Positions 11,175 to 23,582 are shown, numbered from the stretch's first letter. The stretch: DNA of 64,000 nt from Hirsutella rhossiliensis (GCF_020360975.1 NW_025408679.1:372001-436000), one strand, 5' to 3'. Program-made: numbers and translations. The notes: a model not told the origin generated them from the sequence alone.

Positions 11175-12919
11175 TGCCTCCTCCTGCAATGCCCGCCCAT
11201 CCCCCCCCCATGCCCAATTTCCCTCCCCCTCTGAACGGCCCGCAACAGATCCCCTCGCAGGGCCAGTTGCGCTGGCAACCGCCCGCGCGCCATCGGAGAT
11301 ACGGCCTCCAGACATCCGACATTCGAAACGAGAACCCGACAGAGGCCGATGCTCGCCACTGGCTCTCGAGTTTCGTGGTCATCCGCATGGAGAAGAAGGA
11401 CTGTTCCAACGAAGTCGACGAGGAAGGCTACCCACTGCGGCCTACCTGGCGACGCATCGAGGCCGTGGAGGAGACCGCCATCTCCCAACAGGAGGCGACC
11501 CGCAAGGCTCGCGAGTTGATGAAGCACGGCCCGCCTGTGGGCGACAAGAAGAGCGAGCTTGGCCCGGCAGTTCAGCGTCAGATTGAGGTAGCTCAGTGGG
11601 AGCTGGAAGAACGGGAGCCAGATACACGCTACCACTACGTGCTCGTCCAGCTCGATTCCAAGTTGAGAAGAATCCAGGACAGCTCGTCTTTACGCTTCAA
11701 TTTCTCGGATAAGAACAAGAAGAGCAAGAAGTGCAAATGCACGCTTGTACAGGCAAAGTGCAACTGCTCGCCTCTGCAGACGAAGTGCAAATGCGCATTT
11801 GTTAGGACAAGGTGCAAATGCGGGCTTGAGAGAACGAGCCACGAGCCAAAATACGAAAGGGTCTCCGTCACGACCTACTTCGAGAGGACCCCAAGACCCA
11901 ACGAGAACGCCTTGGCGATGCTGCAGGAGGAGCAGAGGTCGAAGCAACAATCCAGCATGCCGGCCGGTCCCTTTGGATCCAGGCCTCTGCCACCTCAGTT
12001 TGGCCAACCGCCGACGACGGGCATGCCACCCTTCCAACCGCCGATACAGCCTCGGCTGCCACCTCCACCGCCGCCTCCGCCGCCGGCGCCACACCAACCA
12101 GCGGGGAACACCGGTACGGGAGACCGTCACAGACATGGAAATCCAAAGGCCGAGGTGACAAGCCCGACGCGGGCAGACGTCAAGGGCTTTTTCGGATCCC
12201 CTCGCGACTCACGGAGCTCCTTCTCATCCAGAGACCCCTGGGAATCTGAAAGCGGCGGGTATTCGACTGCTAGATCTTCCTCGGGTTCCAGTTTCCGCCG
12301 CTCCTTCGATGGAAAGGGCAGGAGCCCGAGCCGACACCGCATTCAGGAGCGACAGGAGTACTTTGGCGTGGAGGTCCCGCGTCGCCACTCGAAGCGAGAC
12401 CAGGAATATCTGCCCGCGGCCCATCCTCAGCGAGTCCGTCAAGGCCCGGGCCTACGAGTCCTGACTCCGGCAACGGACGTCGGAATAGTTAGGGAATCGG
12501 CCTATATTGAGGACAGAGACGGCGGGGCGAGGCTGAGAGGCCTTCTTCCCAAGGTGATTCAGCGTTCGCCACCGTTGTTCCGCTGTTTGCCCGAGCACGA
12601 GGCCCGCAGGAATTTGTTTGCCGAGGACCTGGACCAAATGCGATATCGTCTGTATCGGACACGTCTGGACGACGAGGACCGCCTCCAGCGCGACTCGAGG
12701 CTTGAGCAAGAGGCTCGCCACGACTGGCTGCGTGGCGACCTCGACCGGGGCCAAAGGCTCAGCGACAGGCTGCAGCGGGATTCGGTCGAGAATCTCCGCC
12801 GAGTCGTCAACCATAGTCGAGAGTCTGGGCGTCGGAGAGAAGAGCCTTGGGAGACGGGGCGTGAGAATCCGTTTTCGCGGGTGAGAAGGCCACCGCCGGT
12901 TTACGAGTCACGACGTTGA
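11009..12919 (+). CDS. Uncharacterised proline-rich protein with four CxC repeats
   Basis: A single uninterrupted exon of 636 codons; the ATG at 11009 sits in a strong context. I do not recognise a named family. Residues 1-90 are Pro/Gly/Gln-rich and low-complexity. Residues 100-230 look folded, beginning near DARHWLSSFVVIRMEKK and rich in charged helices with conserved-looking Trp and Tyr. Residues 241-276 are four 9-residue units, each starting [K/R]C[K/N]C. A disordered part follows with a nine-proline run, Ser/Arg-rich stretches, and an Arg/Asp/Glu-rich tail (about 535-620) likely to be helical. There is no signal peptide or membrane segment. Base composition and codon use match the neighbouring genes, so nothing suggests recent transfer. 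The CxC array could bind metal or form disulphides. A function cannot be named. The stop is 16 bp from a transposon end, so the 3' UTR must lie in RIP-mutated DNA. Confidence 0.8.
   Translation: MANQFHPAAGQFNDSRGVVPRQHGTNLTQPPPPAPMPPAGHAQPARDPRLGGGGMMPPPAMPAHPPPMPNFPPPLNGPQQIPSQGQLRWQPPARHRRYGLQTSDIRNENPTEADARHWLSSFVVIRMEKKDCSNEVDEEGYPLRPTWRRIEAVEETAISQQEATRKARELMKHGPPVGDKKSELGPAVQRQIEVAQWELEEREPDTRYHYVLVQLDSKLRRIQDSSSLRFNFSDKNKKSKKCKCTLVQAKCNCSPLQTKCKCAFVRTRCKCGLERTSHEPKYERVSVTTYFERTPRPNENALAMLQEEQRSKQQSSMPAGPFGSRPLPPQFGQPPTTGMPPFQPPIQPRLPPPPPPPPPAPHQPAGNTGTGDRHRHGNPKAEVTSPTRADVKGFFGSPRDSRSSFSSRDPWESESGGYSTARSSSGSSFRRSFDGKGRSPSRHRIQERQEYFGVEVPRRHSKRDQEYLPAAHPQRVRQGPGLRVLTPATDVGIVRESAYIEDRDGGARLRGLLPKVIQRSPPLFRCLPEHEARRNLFAEDLDQMRYRLYRTRLDDEDRLQRDSRLEQEARHDWLRGDLDRGQRLSDRLQRDSVENLRRVVNHSRESGRRREEPWETGRENPFSRVRRPPPVYESRR
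11729..11836 (+). repeat. In-frame 27 bp x 4 coding minisatellite (CxC units)
   Basis: Four tandem 27 bp units start at 11729, 11756, 11783 and 11810. They encode KCKCTLVQA, KCNCSPLQT, KCKCAFVRT and RCKCGLERT. The first, second and fourth residues are constant in type and the other positions vary, so the eight Cys are kept while the linkers diverge. The unit length is a multiple of three, so copy-number change would not break the frame. Confidence 0.9.
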
Positions 12920-12935
12920 ATCCGACGAGAACATA

Positions 12936-13530
12936 AGTCAGCACACCTAGCTTCCGGCACCCCCTACTTCCGGCACCTCCCCACATCACCATCGCGTTAA
13001 CTACCTACTATATCGTAGCCGCGTTTTCTCGTGTATCTCTTATTTAATAATTATAAAATAAATATTATTCGAATTAGCGATGCCTCGTTTTTCTAAATAT
13101 ACCGAAAACTAGCTCTAAGAAGCGCTCGAAGCTATTAATAATAGTATACCTTAGCTCTAAGCTAGTCGTAAGTAGGGTATTCTAAGAATAACCCTTTAGA
13201 CGCGTCTTAAAGGAGCCCTACCTATAAAGGAGGTAAAAGAGGCATCTTAAAGGCTTAGTTAAGAGTAGGAAAAACACTTCTATAAATAGGTTCTTACCTA
13301 AGCAGCCCTTAGGCTGCCTCTAATATATTATTAACTTAGGGAATTCGCCGGCCGTATTATCGTAGCTAGTAGAGACCCCCGCCCGCTTAGAAAATACTAG
13401 GTTTCGAGCTTTTTAGCCCGAAACCTAGAGATTAGCACGATTAAAGGTAAATCTCTTAATTCTACCTATATTAACGGCGCCTCTATTAACGGGATTAAGG
13501 AAGAGTATTACTATTTATATAATAGTATAT
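12936..13530 (+). mobile_element. Fot/pogo-type DNA transposon, 5' end (left arm), RIP-mutated
   Basis: It starts after a TA (12934-12935) with AGTCAGCACACCTA. The same sequence, inverted, ends at 27279 before another TA. After the ~100 bp terminal part an ATG at 13083 opens MPRFSKYTEN, then a TAG where Gln is expected, then EALEAINNSI: the start of a psq/CENP-B-type helix-turn-helix as in pogo/Fot transposases. Further in-frame stops follow. The similarity to the right arm fades near 13530, and the 3' part and its terminal repeat are not found. Confidence 0.75.
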
Positions 13531-13711
13531 TACTATTTATATACTTAACTTATTTTTAAGATATATACTAAAGCTAGACCGCCCCGCTTATTTATACTAC
13601 GCGTGCTTAGTAAGTACCTATACTACTTAAATACCTATACCTACGCCTATACTTATACCCGCGCCTATACCCGCCTATATATATATATAGCCCGTATATA
13701 TAACCTATATA
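13531..13711. repeat. TA/CCTATA-rich low-complexity spacer
   Basis: Short runs of TATA and CCTATA-like units link the Fot/pogo left arm to family D. No coding signal is seen. Confidence 0.5.
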
Positions 13712-14061
13712 TATAACGACCGGTGTTATTCTTAAGGGATAAACCTATCGAGGGGTTTATATTAGTAGATATAATAGGGCGTAGTATAAATAATAATAAG
13801 TATATTATATTAGTAATAAGTTAGAGGTTATAGACTATAGACTATAACTAAGTAATTAGAATTAAAGATAGAATTATAATAAAGATCTATATTAAAAGCT
13901 AGAGAGCTATTTATTTAAAGGAGTAAAAGTAGGTAGCTATATATACCTATAGAGACTATTCTTAGATTACGGTCCTAGCTATAATCCCTTTTATAGCTTA
14001 CTATAGCTTACTTATAAGCTATGATCCTAAGTAGTAATCTATCTATATAAAGCTTACTTAG

Positions 14062-14628
14062 TATAAGGAACGGTGTTCCTAATATAAATAAAGTAGCTAT
14101 AATATACTCTCCCGATTATAAAAGCTAATAAGTAGTATATTAATTATAGACAAAATCCTATATTATAGAGCAAGAATCGCTCGTTATTTTGCATATTATT
14201 ATATATTAAACGGGTTGCTAGTTATCGTATAATCGGGAATCAAAGAAATAGAGCTAGCTTAGAATGCTAGCTAAGACCTCTTAAGAATACCGGCACGACT
14301 AACCTCCTTTAAACACGAATATTAGTAGAACTAAGACACTTCCTAATATACTCTAGTATTACTAAACTCCTTAGTCTTAGGGCTATACGGCATCCTAAAT
14401 CTAGTCTTAAAAGGTTCTTCCGTTTAGCTATAATTATCTATATAAGATAGTATATCCGCTAGTAAATAAATAGAGAATTATTAACTTTAACACCTCTTCT
14501 ATATACTAATATATTACTAATAAATTCTATTAAAAATCCTACCTTATACTCCTTCTTCCCCTCTATTATATAGCCTTATATAATTCCTTAATTTCCTAAA
14601 ATTCCGCTTTTGCTTATATACCTTAAGA
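14062..14628 (+). repeat. 5' LTR of Copia A1
   Basis: A 567 bp LTR running from TATAAGGAACGG to CCTTAAGA. The starting TA is probably an RIP-mutated TG. It shares diagnostic variants with the LTR at 23583 (CCTATATTATAGAG; CTTCCTAATATACTC) that the LTR at 19279 lacks. Confidence 0.88.
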
Positions 14629-14643
14629 GGTTATAAGCCCGGC
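14629..14643 (+). promoter_or_regulatory. Primer-binding site of Copia A1 (half-tRNA type)
   Basis: GGTTATAAGCCCGG directly follows the 5' LTR. With one TG-to-TA RIP change reversed it is complementary to the anticodon arm of initiator methionine tRNA, which is how copia elements are known to prime, with a tRNA cleaved in the anticodon loop. Confidence 0.7.
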
Positions 14644-14929
14644 TTACTCCTTTTAAGCTAGGAAATTAACTTATACCTTTGAAATTCCTTATCGAAATAC
14701 CCGATTAAAATTCCTTTCGAAAATCCCCCTAATAACTTCTTCTACCTTCCTACGCTCTTAAACTCCCGTCTAGACTTCTCGATCCCTATAAACGAAATAA
14801 TACCGAATTTATATAAAATAGGTAGATAGAAAGAATATAAATTCTCTAGACTTAAGGGAAATTTAAATTATACTTTTTAGACTACGAGGATAAGAGCTAT
14901 CCTTACTAAGGAAAAGCTTATCGCTACCT

Positions 14930-17900
14930 TAGAGTAAGAAAATTATATAAAGACTATAGAAGCTTTATCCTAGATTTTTCTTTAAGTTAAAGATAGCCCT
15001 TTAATATAAATTAAGCATTTAATAAATACTAAAGCTACTTAGGATAAGCTTATAAAGCTATATAATCCGTCGAATTTCTCGTCGAATTATTTACTTATAA
15101 AGTAGCTCTTTAATCTTAGTCCCTTAGGCTTTAATTTAAAGAAATGCCTTTATAAGGTAAAGGAAATCTACGAGGATTTAAAATCCTATAATATAGAAAT
15201 TCTAGAAGTTATCCTTATAGCATAGATTCTTAATTGCCTTAATAAGGAATTTAGAAGCTATATTATAAATATTACGTAGAGCCTTAAGTATAATTCTACG
15301 GCGTTTACCCTCGAATCCTTAATAGCTAGTCTTTTAGACGAAGCTAGAAGAATAGAGGATATAGATAAATCTTTAGAGAAAGCCTTCTTAATATAAAGGA
15401 AGCCTTAGAAATCCTATAGAAATTCTATAGATACTCCTTATTATAAGGAATATAAAAAACCAGGGCATTTTATAGTAAATTGCTATAAATTATACCCGAA
15501 TAAGGCTCCTACTTATTAGGTTTTAAATAAAGGAAAAAAGGACGATAGGACTTAAATTTCTAAGAAGAGAAAATCTTCTTCTTTATCTTCTTCTTCTAAG
15601 AAGAAATCCCCTTCTAGTAGTATTTCTACTACTAATAAAAGAAAGAAGGCTTAAATTATAGAGCTAGAGTCCGATTCGGACAATAGTAATAAGGTCTTAA
15701 ATATAGCTTCGTAAGAAAATATAGACCTAGATATCGACCTTATAGACCTTTCTAAGGCTCCGACCCTTATATAAACGTCTAAGGACTTAGAGGTAATTTT
15801 AACCTTTATAAATACCCTTATAGTAGAAGCTAATAAAGACTCTCTTTTAGGACTTTTAAAAGCCTCGATTCTTAAAATAAAGGAATTAGTTTTAAAGGTA
15901 AGAGAAGGAGGATTTCCTAGTTATAAGAATAAAAGGATCTTTAATTTTATAATACCGGAGCTACTAGGTATATAGTATTAAATAAAAATTTCCTTATTAA
16001 CTATAAAGAAATTAAGTCTAAAGTTTGCTAGGGAAAAGCTTCCTTTATATTAGTAAAAGGAAAGGGGGACTTAGTATTTAAGTTCCCGTATAATAGTAAA
16101 AGGTATATCCTTTAAGACTGCTTTTATATACCTAAATTAAGGGTAAATATACTATCCTAATCTTATTTTAATAATACCTATGCCTTAATAGGAGGAAATA
16201 AAGTCCTTTTATTAGATAATAAGGCTAAGGTCCTTACTAAAGGATTTCTTAGAAATAAATTATATTATATTCTTATAGAACCTTTATTAGAAAGCTAATT
16301 AATCCTTATTACGTCTTTAAAAGCAAAGGATATAGATTTTTATACTTAGCACTTACGCTTAGGGCATATAAATAGTAGGGCTATTTTAGAAATATTAAAA
16401 GATATAATAAGGATATAAAATGCCTCTAGAAGAGGAAAATAAAATAAGGCAATGCGAAATATATATTAGAGCTAAAGCAACGAATAAGGTTAATAAATAA
16501 CCTTCGTATAAGTCTTAGTCTTATTTAGAAAAAATAGTATTAGATATTTAGGGGCTAATTAAAGTGCCTACTTATAATAAATATTACTATTATATTTCTT
16601 TCCTAGACGTAGGAACCCGATATCTAGAAATATACCTTCTTCGAAAAAAGGGAGAAGCTCTAGATAGGTTCCTAGAATTTAAAAATAGGGTAGAAAATAA
16701 CCTTAAAAATACTAGGATTAAAGAAGCATTTTCTAATAATGCTAAAGAATTTATATATAAAATAAAGCTCTATTGCGAAAAAGAAGGAATTACCTTTAAT
16801 TCTAGTCCTCCTAGGACGCTGGAATCTAACGGTAGAATAGAAAGAATAAATCGTACTATATTAGAAAAAGTACGAGCTCTTTTATTTACTACTAGGCTCT
16901 CTAAGAGAAAGATTACTATCTCTAGAGATATTACTATACTAGAAAATAAATTTATAAAAAATCTAGAAATCTCTAGTAGTAATAATACCTTTAATTTTAA
17001 TTCTATTCCGAATAAAGATAAGCTAGAAAGCTATATCCCTATAGAAGAAGCTATTAGAGAACCTAGAGATAAAAGTCCCTCGCCCTCTATAGAAGAAGAG
17101 TCTCTAAATAACGATCCTATTCCTACTACTAGTAAAATAGTAGTAGAATTACCTAAGAAGCCGGAAGGGTTCGATTCTAACTATATCGAATACCCTAACG
17201 TTAATTTATTTCTAAACTACGATTTTATAGAGTTAATTCTAGCTAGTATAGAAAATTAGGATCTAAAAATTCTAAAGACCTATAAATAGGCAATAAATAG
17301 CCCTAAAATAGCATTTTAGAAAGATACTATAATTAAGGAAATTATCTAGCTAATTAAATATAAAACTTAGGAATTTTCCTACCTCCTTAGGGATAGGGAG
17401 GCTATAGGAGGCCGCTAGGTCTATACTATTAAGAAGGATAGTTAAATTAATATAATAAAATATAAAGCCCGTTTCGTAATATAGGGATTTAAGCAGATCT
17501 ATAGCTTAGATTTCCTAGATACCTTCTCGACTACGGCTAGACCTAAATCTATTAGAATTCTGCTTATTTTAGCTATTATCTATGAATTTAAAGCTTTATA
17601 AATAGATATAATAAATGCCTTCGTATATACCGATATAGATAGCGAAGTATATATCGATCTTCCTATAGGCTACGAAGAATACGCTCTTAAAGATTATTAT
17701 TTAAAATATAGATTAGCTTATAGAGCTAAAGGAATTAAATTAACTAAATTCCTAGACCTATATAAAACCGGTTAAATTAAAGCAAAGCTAAAGAAAGCAT
17801 TATATAGCCTAAAATAAAGTCCTAAGCTCTAGTATAATTATTTAAAAATTATACTAAATAATCTCGGATTTCTTCCTCTTTTAATAGACAAAGGAGTATT

Positions 17901-18910
17901 TATAAATAAAGACTATAGTATAGCCTTAGCAATTTACGTCGACGACTTTCTTATAGTAGGGCCCTCTAAATCTATAGTAAAAGAAAGATTATTTAAAGAA
18001 TTATCTAAATTCCTAGATTTTACTATCTTAGGAGATATAAAAGACTTCTTAGGTCTAAATATTATAATAAACCGAGAAAATAAAGAGCTATATATATCCT
18101 AAGAAAATTATACCTTAAATAAATTAAAGGAATTTAATAAAGAAGGTTTAGGAACTTTAAATTTACCCGCTATAGTAGGCTTTAAGCTTATAAAAGTAAA
18201 GGAATTACCTTTTAAGGAAGATATATTATAATTTTAGAAAGAAATAGGATCTATATTATACTTAGCCTTATTTACTAGGCTAGATATCTTATATTCTATA
18301 ATTTCCTGCGCTAGATTCGCGGCTAAGCCCGACTAGATGTATTTTAAGGCTTTAAATATAATTTAGAAATATTTAAATAAATTCCCTAGCCTAAAGATTA
18401 AATATAATTGCAATATCCCTTTACCTATCTATATATAAGGGTTTTACCGACTCTAGCTAGGCGTCGGATTTAACGGACGGAAAATCCTTTTCCGGTTATT
18501 ATTTTTATATATATAATAATATAATAAGCTAGGCTTGCTCTAAGTAGAAAGCCGTTGCCCTTTCTACCTATAAAGTAGAGTATATTAGCCTTAGAGAGGT
18601 AAATAAAGAAGCTATTTATTTAAATATGCTTTTTAAAAATATTACTAAGGATCTATCTATTAAGATTCCTAATACTATACCTCTTATTTTAATAGATAAT
18701 ACTACTACTATTAAATTAGCAGAAAATCCGGAATTTTATAAAAGGTCTAAGCATATAAGATTAGCCTATTACTATACTAGAACTAGTATAAGAGAAGGGG
18801 AAATTAGAGTTTTTTATATTAAATTAAAAGATAATATAGCTAATATTTTTATAAAGGAATTAAGACCTAGATTACTCTATAAATTTAGAGACGGTCTATC
18901 CTTAATATAA
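14930..18910 (+). pseudogene. Copia A1 gag-pol remnant
   Basis: In order: gag with a CCHC-like knuckle (about 15430-15500; the GHFIVNC part is still legible), protease region, integrase, reverse transcriptase and RNase H. The longest open part (16564-17259) is integrase: YYISFLDVGTRYLE, SSPPRTLESNGRIERINR. Relative to element 2 about 330 bp are missing within integrase after LLFTTRL. Reverse transcriptase keeps YVDD at 17935-17946. RNase H is open at 18626-18910 (DNTTTIKLAENPEF, KHIRLAYYYTR). Dozens of TAA/TAG codons at former CAA/CAG positions make it non-functional. Confidence 0.85.
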
Positions 18911-19278
18911 GTTCCTAAGCAATTAAAAGGGGTTTTAGATATTTCTTATGCTTTTATATCTTTCCCTACTAGGTTTTTCCTTTTAGGTTTCCTAGAGAAA
19001 TATTTACTAGGTTTTTATCTATTAAGATTTTCCTAGCAATAATAGGTTTTACCTTATATAAGGTTATCCTATAAATAATTATTATAACTATAGATTTTTC
19101 CTACTATAGGTTTTTCTATTAGTATATACCTAAGGATTTTATTTCTTAAGAAAGAATAGATTTCTATATATCTTATTAAGGTATAAAAGTAGTTTTCCTA
19201 AATTAGGTTTTTACCCTATATATATACTACTATAAATAAATTAGTAAAGAGTATATAAATCTACTCTTTAAGGGAGGC

Positions 19279-19848
19279 TATAAGGAACGGTGTTTTCCTA
19301 TTATAAATAAAGTAGCTATACTATACTCTCTTAATTATATAAGCTAATAAGTAGTATATTAACTATAGACAAAATCTCATCCTATAGAGCAAGAATCGCT
19401 CGTTATTTTGCATGTTATTATGCATTAAACGGGTTGCCGGTTATCGTATAATCGGGAATCGAAGGAATAGAGCTAGCTTAGAATACTAGCTAAGACCTCT
19501 TAAGAACACCGGCACGACTAACCTCCTTTAAACACGAATATCAGTGGAACCAAGATACTTCTAGATTCACTTAAGGTATCACGGAATTCCCTAGTCTTAG
19601 GGCTATACGGCAGCTTAAATCTGGTCCCGAAAGGTTCTTCCGTTCAGCTATAATTGTCTATATAAGACAGTATGTCCGCTAGTAGATAGATAGAGAATTA
19701 TTAACTTTAACACCTCTTCTATATACTAATATATTACCAATAAATTCTATTGAAAATCCTACCTTATACTCCTTCTTCCCCTCTATTACGTAGTCTTACG
19801 TAATTCCTTAATTTCCTAAAATTCCGCTTTTGCTTATATACCTTAAGA
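19279..19848 (+). repeat. Additional Copia A LTR inside the composite
   Basis: Preceded by a polypurine tract (AAGGGAGG) and ~100 bp of element 3' end that is duplicated at about 23475-23582. It belongs to another LTR subtype (CTCATCCTATAGAG; CTTCTAGATTCAC) and carries fewer RIP changes than the outer LTRs. It has no matching 5 bp flank. Confidence 0.8.
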
Positions 19849-20880
19849 TTAGCGGGAGGTAGGCGTTCTCTATAAGCTACTATATAAAGGAGAGCTAAGG
19901 TTAAGGTTATTAGGGTATCCCTCGTTAGTACCTATATTAGTATTATTAGTACGTATATAAGTAAGAGGTCTTAGTAGGGTTCTAGAACGGTCTAGATTAC
20001 CCTATTGTTATTATTTATATCTTTTAAAGTATTATATAAGGATTATAGTTTTTTAACTAAGTCGCTAGTATTAAGGGTCGTAGGGCTAATAATAAGAGCT
20101 TAGGGGTTTTTAGTATTAGCTTATTACTTTTCCTTTACTACTAGTAAAGGCATTATCTAATTATTTATTTCCTAGTAAGTCTATCGCCTTATTAGGTCCC
20201 TAACTCTATCTATTAAGGTAGTTACTACTTTAATTATTAAATCCCTAGATTTTTTTTCTTCTAAATAGTACCGTCGTCCTTTAAATATTCTCGGCTTTAT
20301 AAAGCTACTCGTCGCCGTATAAATAGAACGGAATAACGAGTTTACGCCTTAGAAACTAGTTTTAATAGGGACGAGGGTATATACCTAAAATATATATAGT
20401 ATATAGCTAAGGATTAGTAGAGTAATTAACTATATAATTATCTAATTATTAGTCTTATATATAGCTCTAAGAGCCTTAAGTTATAAATATAAGTCTTAGA
20501 GATTTTCTTTACTCTATACCTCTTTATTTCTACTAAAGTCGTATAAAAAGCAGTATTTACTTTAAAGGGGAAAAATAAAATTTAAATTAACTATAATTAA
20601 GGAAGATACTTAATTAGATAATTAAGGTCTTTATAACGCCTTTAAGTATACTTAGAAGTAAGTTAAAAGGGGAGTACTAAGGGTCTTATCCCTTTAACGG
20701 GCTAATATCTATAGGGGTACGATCTTACCCGTTAAAATACCTAGGGAGAGAGGGGACCCTAGTAATACTAGCCTAAGAATTCTTTTAGCCTAGCTAGTTA
20801 GCAATAGTAAAGCAGCTCGTCGCGAACTATAGACTATATAAGAGGGGGTATATATAGAGGCAACTTTAAAAGGGACTCTT
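19849..20880. other. AT-rich filler between LTR and Gypsy remnant
   Basis: RIP-mutated sequence with no long frame. It may be the upstream part of the Gypsy element that follows, but I cannot identify protease or reverse transcriptase motifs. Confidence 0.3.
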
Positions 20881-21990
20881 AAAGCCCTTACTACCGCCGT
20901 CCTAACTATTTATATACCTATCGATAGACTTTATAGTCGAACTACCGCTAACTAAGATAGAAGGCGTAAAGTACCTTTAGGTAATTATAGACCGGCTAAC
21001 GAAGGCGGTAACGCTTAAAGTAATACCGATAATAAGGGTAGTAGTATATATAATAAGGTTTTTCTAGGCTTACTTCTACTTCTATAGGATACTAAGGTCG
21101 ATTATATTAGATAGAAGGACGAACTAAATAGAAAGCTTCTAAAGGGAATTCTATAGATAAATAGAAGTATAAAGGAAGTTAAGTTTAGTATACTACTTAT
21201 AGATAGATAGGTCGACTAAGCGCGCGAACTAAGAAGTATAGGTATACCTTTAGGTATATATTTACTATAGCTAGGATAACTAAGGAGCGTAGCTACTATA
21301 CGTATAAGCTATACTAAATAACTATATAGCGTTAATAATAAGTATAAGCCTATTCTTCGCGATATATAGATACGATATTAAGCTAGTCTAAATAGCGAGG
21401 GAGGAGGGGCCGCTAGCGCTAAAAGTAAGAAGGGCGAGGGAGCTCGCCTAAAAGATAAGAGAGGTAACCGACTTCCTATAAACTACTATTATCGCGGCGT
21501 AGGTAAGATAAGAGGAGATAGCGAACTAAAGGAGAGCCTTAGCGGAGAGGTTTAAAGTAAGCGATAAGGTATAGGTAAATATAGCTAAATATATAACTAA
21601 CCAGCTATATAGGAAGCTCGACTAGCTATACTAAAAGTATATTATAATAAAGGTAGTAAGCCTATATATAGTAGAGCTCGATATACTAAGGAGGGTATAT
21701 AAGAGGCTTTACGTAGAATTTCTCCGCTAAGTAGTAAAGAACCTACTACCTAGATAGGTAGTCGATAACTATTAACCGCTACTAGTAATTAAGGAGGATA
21801 ATAAGCCTAAGTATATTATTAAAGAGATTTAGTAAGCGCGGTAGAAGTAAAAGGGGAGGGGTAGATAGTAATAGTTACTTATAAAATAGTAAGGGTATAT
21901 AAACCTATTATAGTACTTACTAGACGACTTCTAGGAGACGGAAGCCTTAAAGGGATTTAAGAGATAGTAAGGAAATATAAGGGAGAACGA
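20880..21990 (+). pseudogene. Ty3/Gypsy (chromovirus-like) integrase and chromodomain remnant
   Basis: Translated with RIP stops, the region gives DFIVELPL, LLVIIDRLTKAVTL (20965-21025) and, near 21185-21235, the integrase tail (TKRAN*EV, from the family's DGSTERANQEV). Further on come VSPYIVELDIPRRV and KYIIKEI, then an LLIKW/GYINL segment, resembling the post-integrase and chromodomain region of fungal chromoviruses. Its own LTRs and 5' half were not found. Confidence 0.7.
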
Positions 21991-23470
21991 TAGAGGAGGG
22001 GCGAGAGAAAGGGATAAAGAGGAGGGCGGAAGATAAGGAAGGGGAAATAAAGGATAAAAGGGAGAGAAAGAAAAGGAGGTAAGAGATAAGGAACGCTCGT
22101 TAAAGAATAAGGAAAAGATAGAAAAGAACTATAGTACTAAAGGGAAATAATAAAGGATAAATAGGGGATAGATATAAGATAGATAGTAATAAAAGATAGA
22201 TAAGGACTAAGATAAGGGTAGGATATAATAAAATAAGATATAGATATAGTAAGATATACTAAGGATACCGACTTAATTTTAACTAACTATAGACGCTCCT
22301 TAACTACCGCCTAATTACTTTAAGATATTAAAGTATATCTAGGCCTAGTATATAAATATAGTAGTATAAGTAAGCTTAGTATACTAAAATAATAGTTAAA
22401 GATAAATAATAAGATAAAGTTAAAAGAGGAATAAAGTATATATATAAGGGTCGCTTTAATAGTTATTAAATATCTTTTAAGATATATAGTCTTAAAAGGC
22501 ATTAATAGCGGCGATCGTATCCTTAGTATACTACTATTATATTAGCGTTCTATTAAATAAAGTTAAAGGAGAGTAATAAATAAGAAGGTAGCGTAATTTA
22601 GCGTAGGTATAAGTAAAGTAGTTATAAGTACGTAGCGATACTTAATTTTAATAGGCACTATACTATATCTTAACGCTCGGCGATATTATTCGGCCTATAT
22701 AGGCGAGATAAGGTAGCCGCCGTATAATAGTACTATAGGTCGCGCTACGCTTACTAAGAGATATAAGCGGATACGTTAACTAGTATAAAGGTAGTAGAGT
22801 ATAGTCGCCTAGCGTACTAGGAGGCGGGGTACCGCTACGCGGAGTAAAGAAGCTAGCGGGCGTACGAGGGCCTATAGTAGTTATAATATAGCGCGGCGCG
22901 GCGATAGAAGTTAGGTAGAGTAAGGGCGCGCGCGCGAAGGGAGTAAAGCTTAAAAGAGGAAAAAGAAAGAAAGAGGGAGAGGGGATAGAAAAGGGGTATT
23001 TATACGCGGTAGGGCACGTATATAGTTAGTAAAGTATAAGGGTATATACGTAGAGGAGGGAAGGATAGGGTAAAATAGGTATATAAAAGGGCGGTATATA
23101 AAGGGATAGGGCGAGCGTAAGGCGGAAGGAAGCGACCGCGCGCGCTAAGAAAAAGGGGATAGCGATAATAGAAAGGCAGTAAGAGAGGAATAGGAGCGCT
23201 ACCGATAAAAAATAGAGAGTAGGGGTAGTATTATAGGCTATGCCTATAAAAGGCTAAGGCTATACTATAGCGACCGTATTAAAGTTAGGCTAAAGTAGAC
23301 CTATATATAAATAAAGCTTAACCTAAACTTAGGCCGAATAGTACCCGAATATAGGTCGAGCTAGGGACTAAGGAAGATAGATAACTATTGCGACTAAGAT
23401 AGAGTTTTCCTCTTTTCTCCTTAGCTTTAGATAAATAATTATTCGGCCCTATACTACTATACTAAGTATA
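21991..23470. other. Degraded repeat, purine-rich then CG-rich
   Basis: 22000-22260 is strongly purine-rich (AGG/AAG runs). 22600-23300 keeps many CG dinucleotides (a CGCGCGCG run near 22930) while CA and TG are nearly absent. It is possibly the 3' untranslated part of the Gypsy element. No gene is seen. Confidence 0.35.
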
Positions 23471-23582
23471 CGCCGGCCCTTAATATATAAGAATAGTTTT
23501 CCTAAATTAGGTTTTTACCTTATATATATACTACTATAAATAAATTAGTAAAGAGTATATAAATCTACTTTTTAAGGGAGGC

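Noticed and set aside
16564..17259. A free-standing 231-codon gene
   Set aside because: It is the least damaged part of the Copia integrase, with stops on both sides in the continuing frame and an internal deletion relative to element 2.
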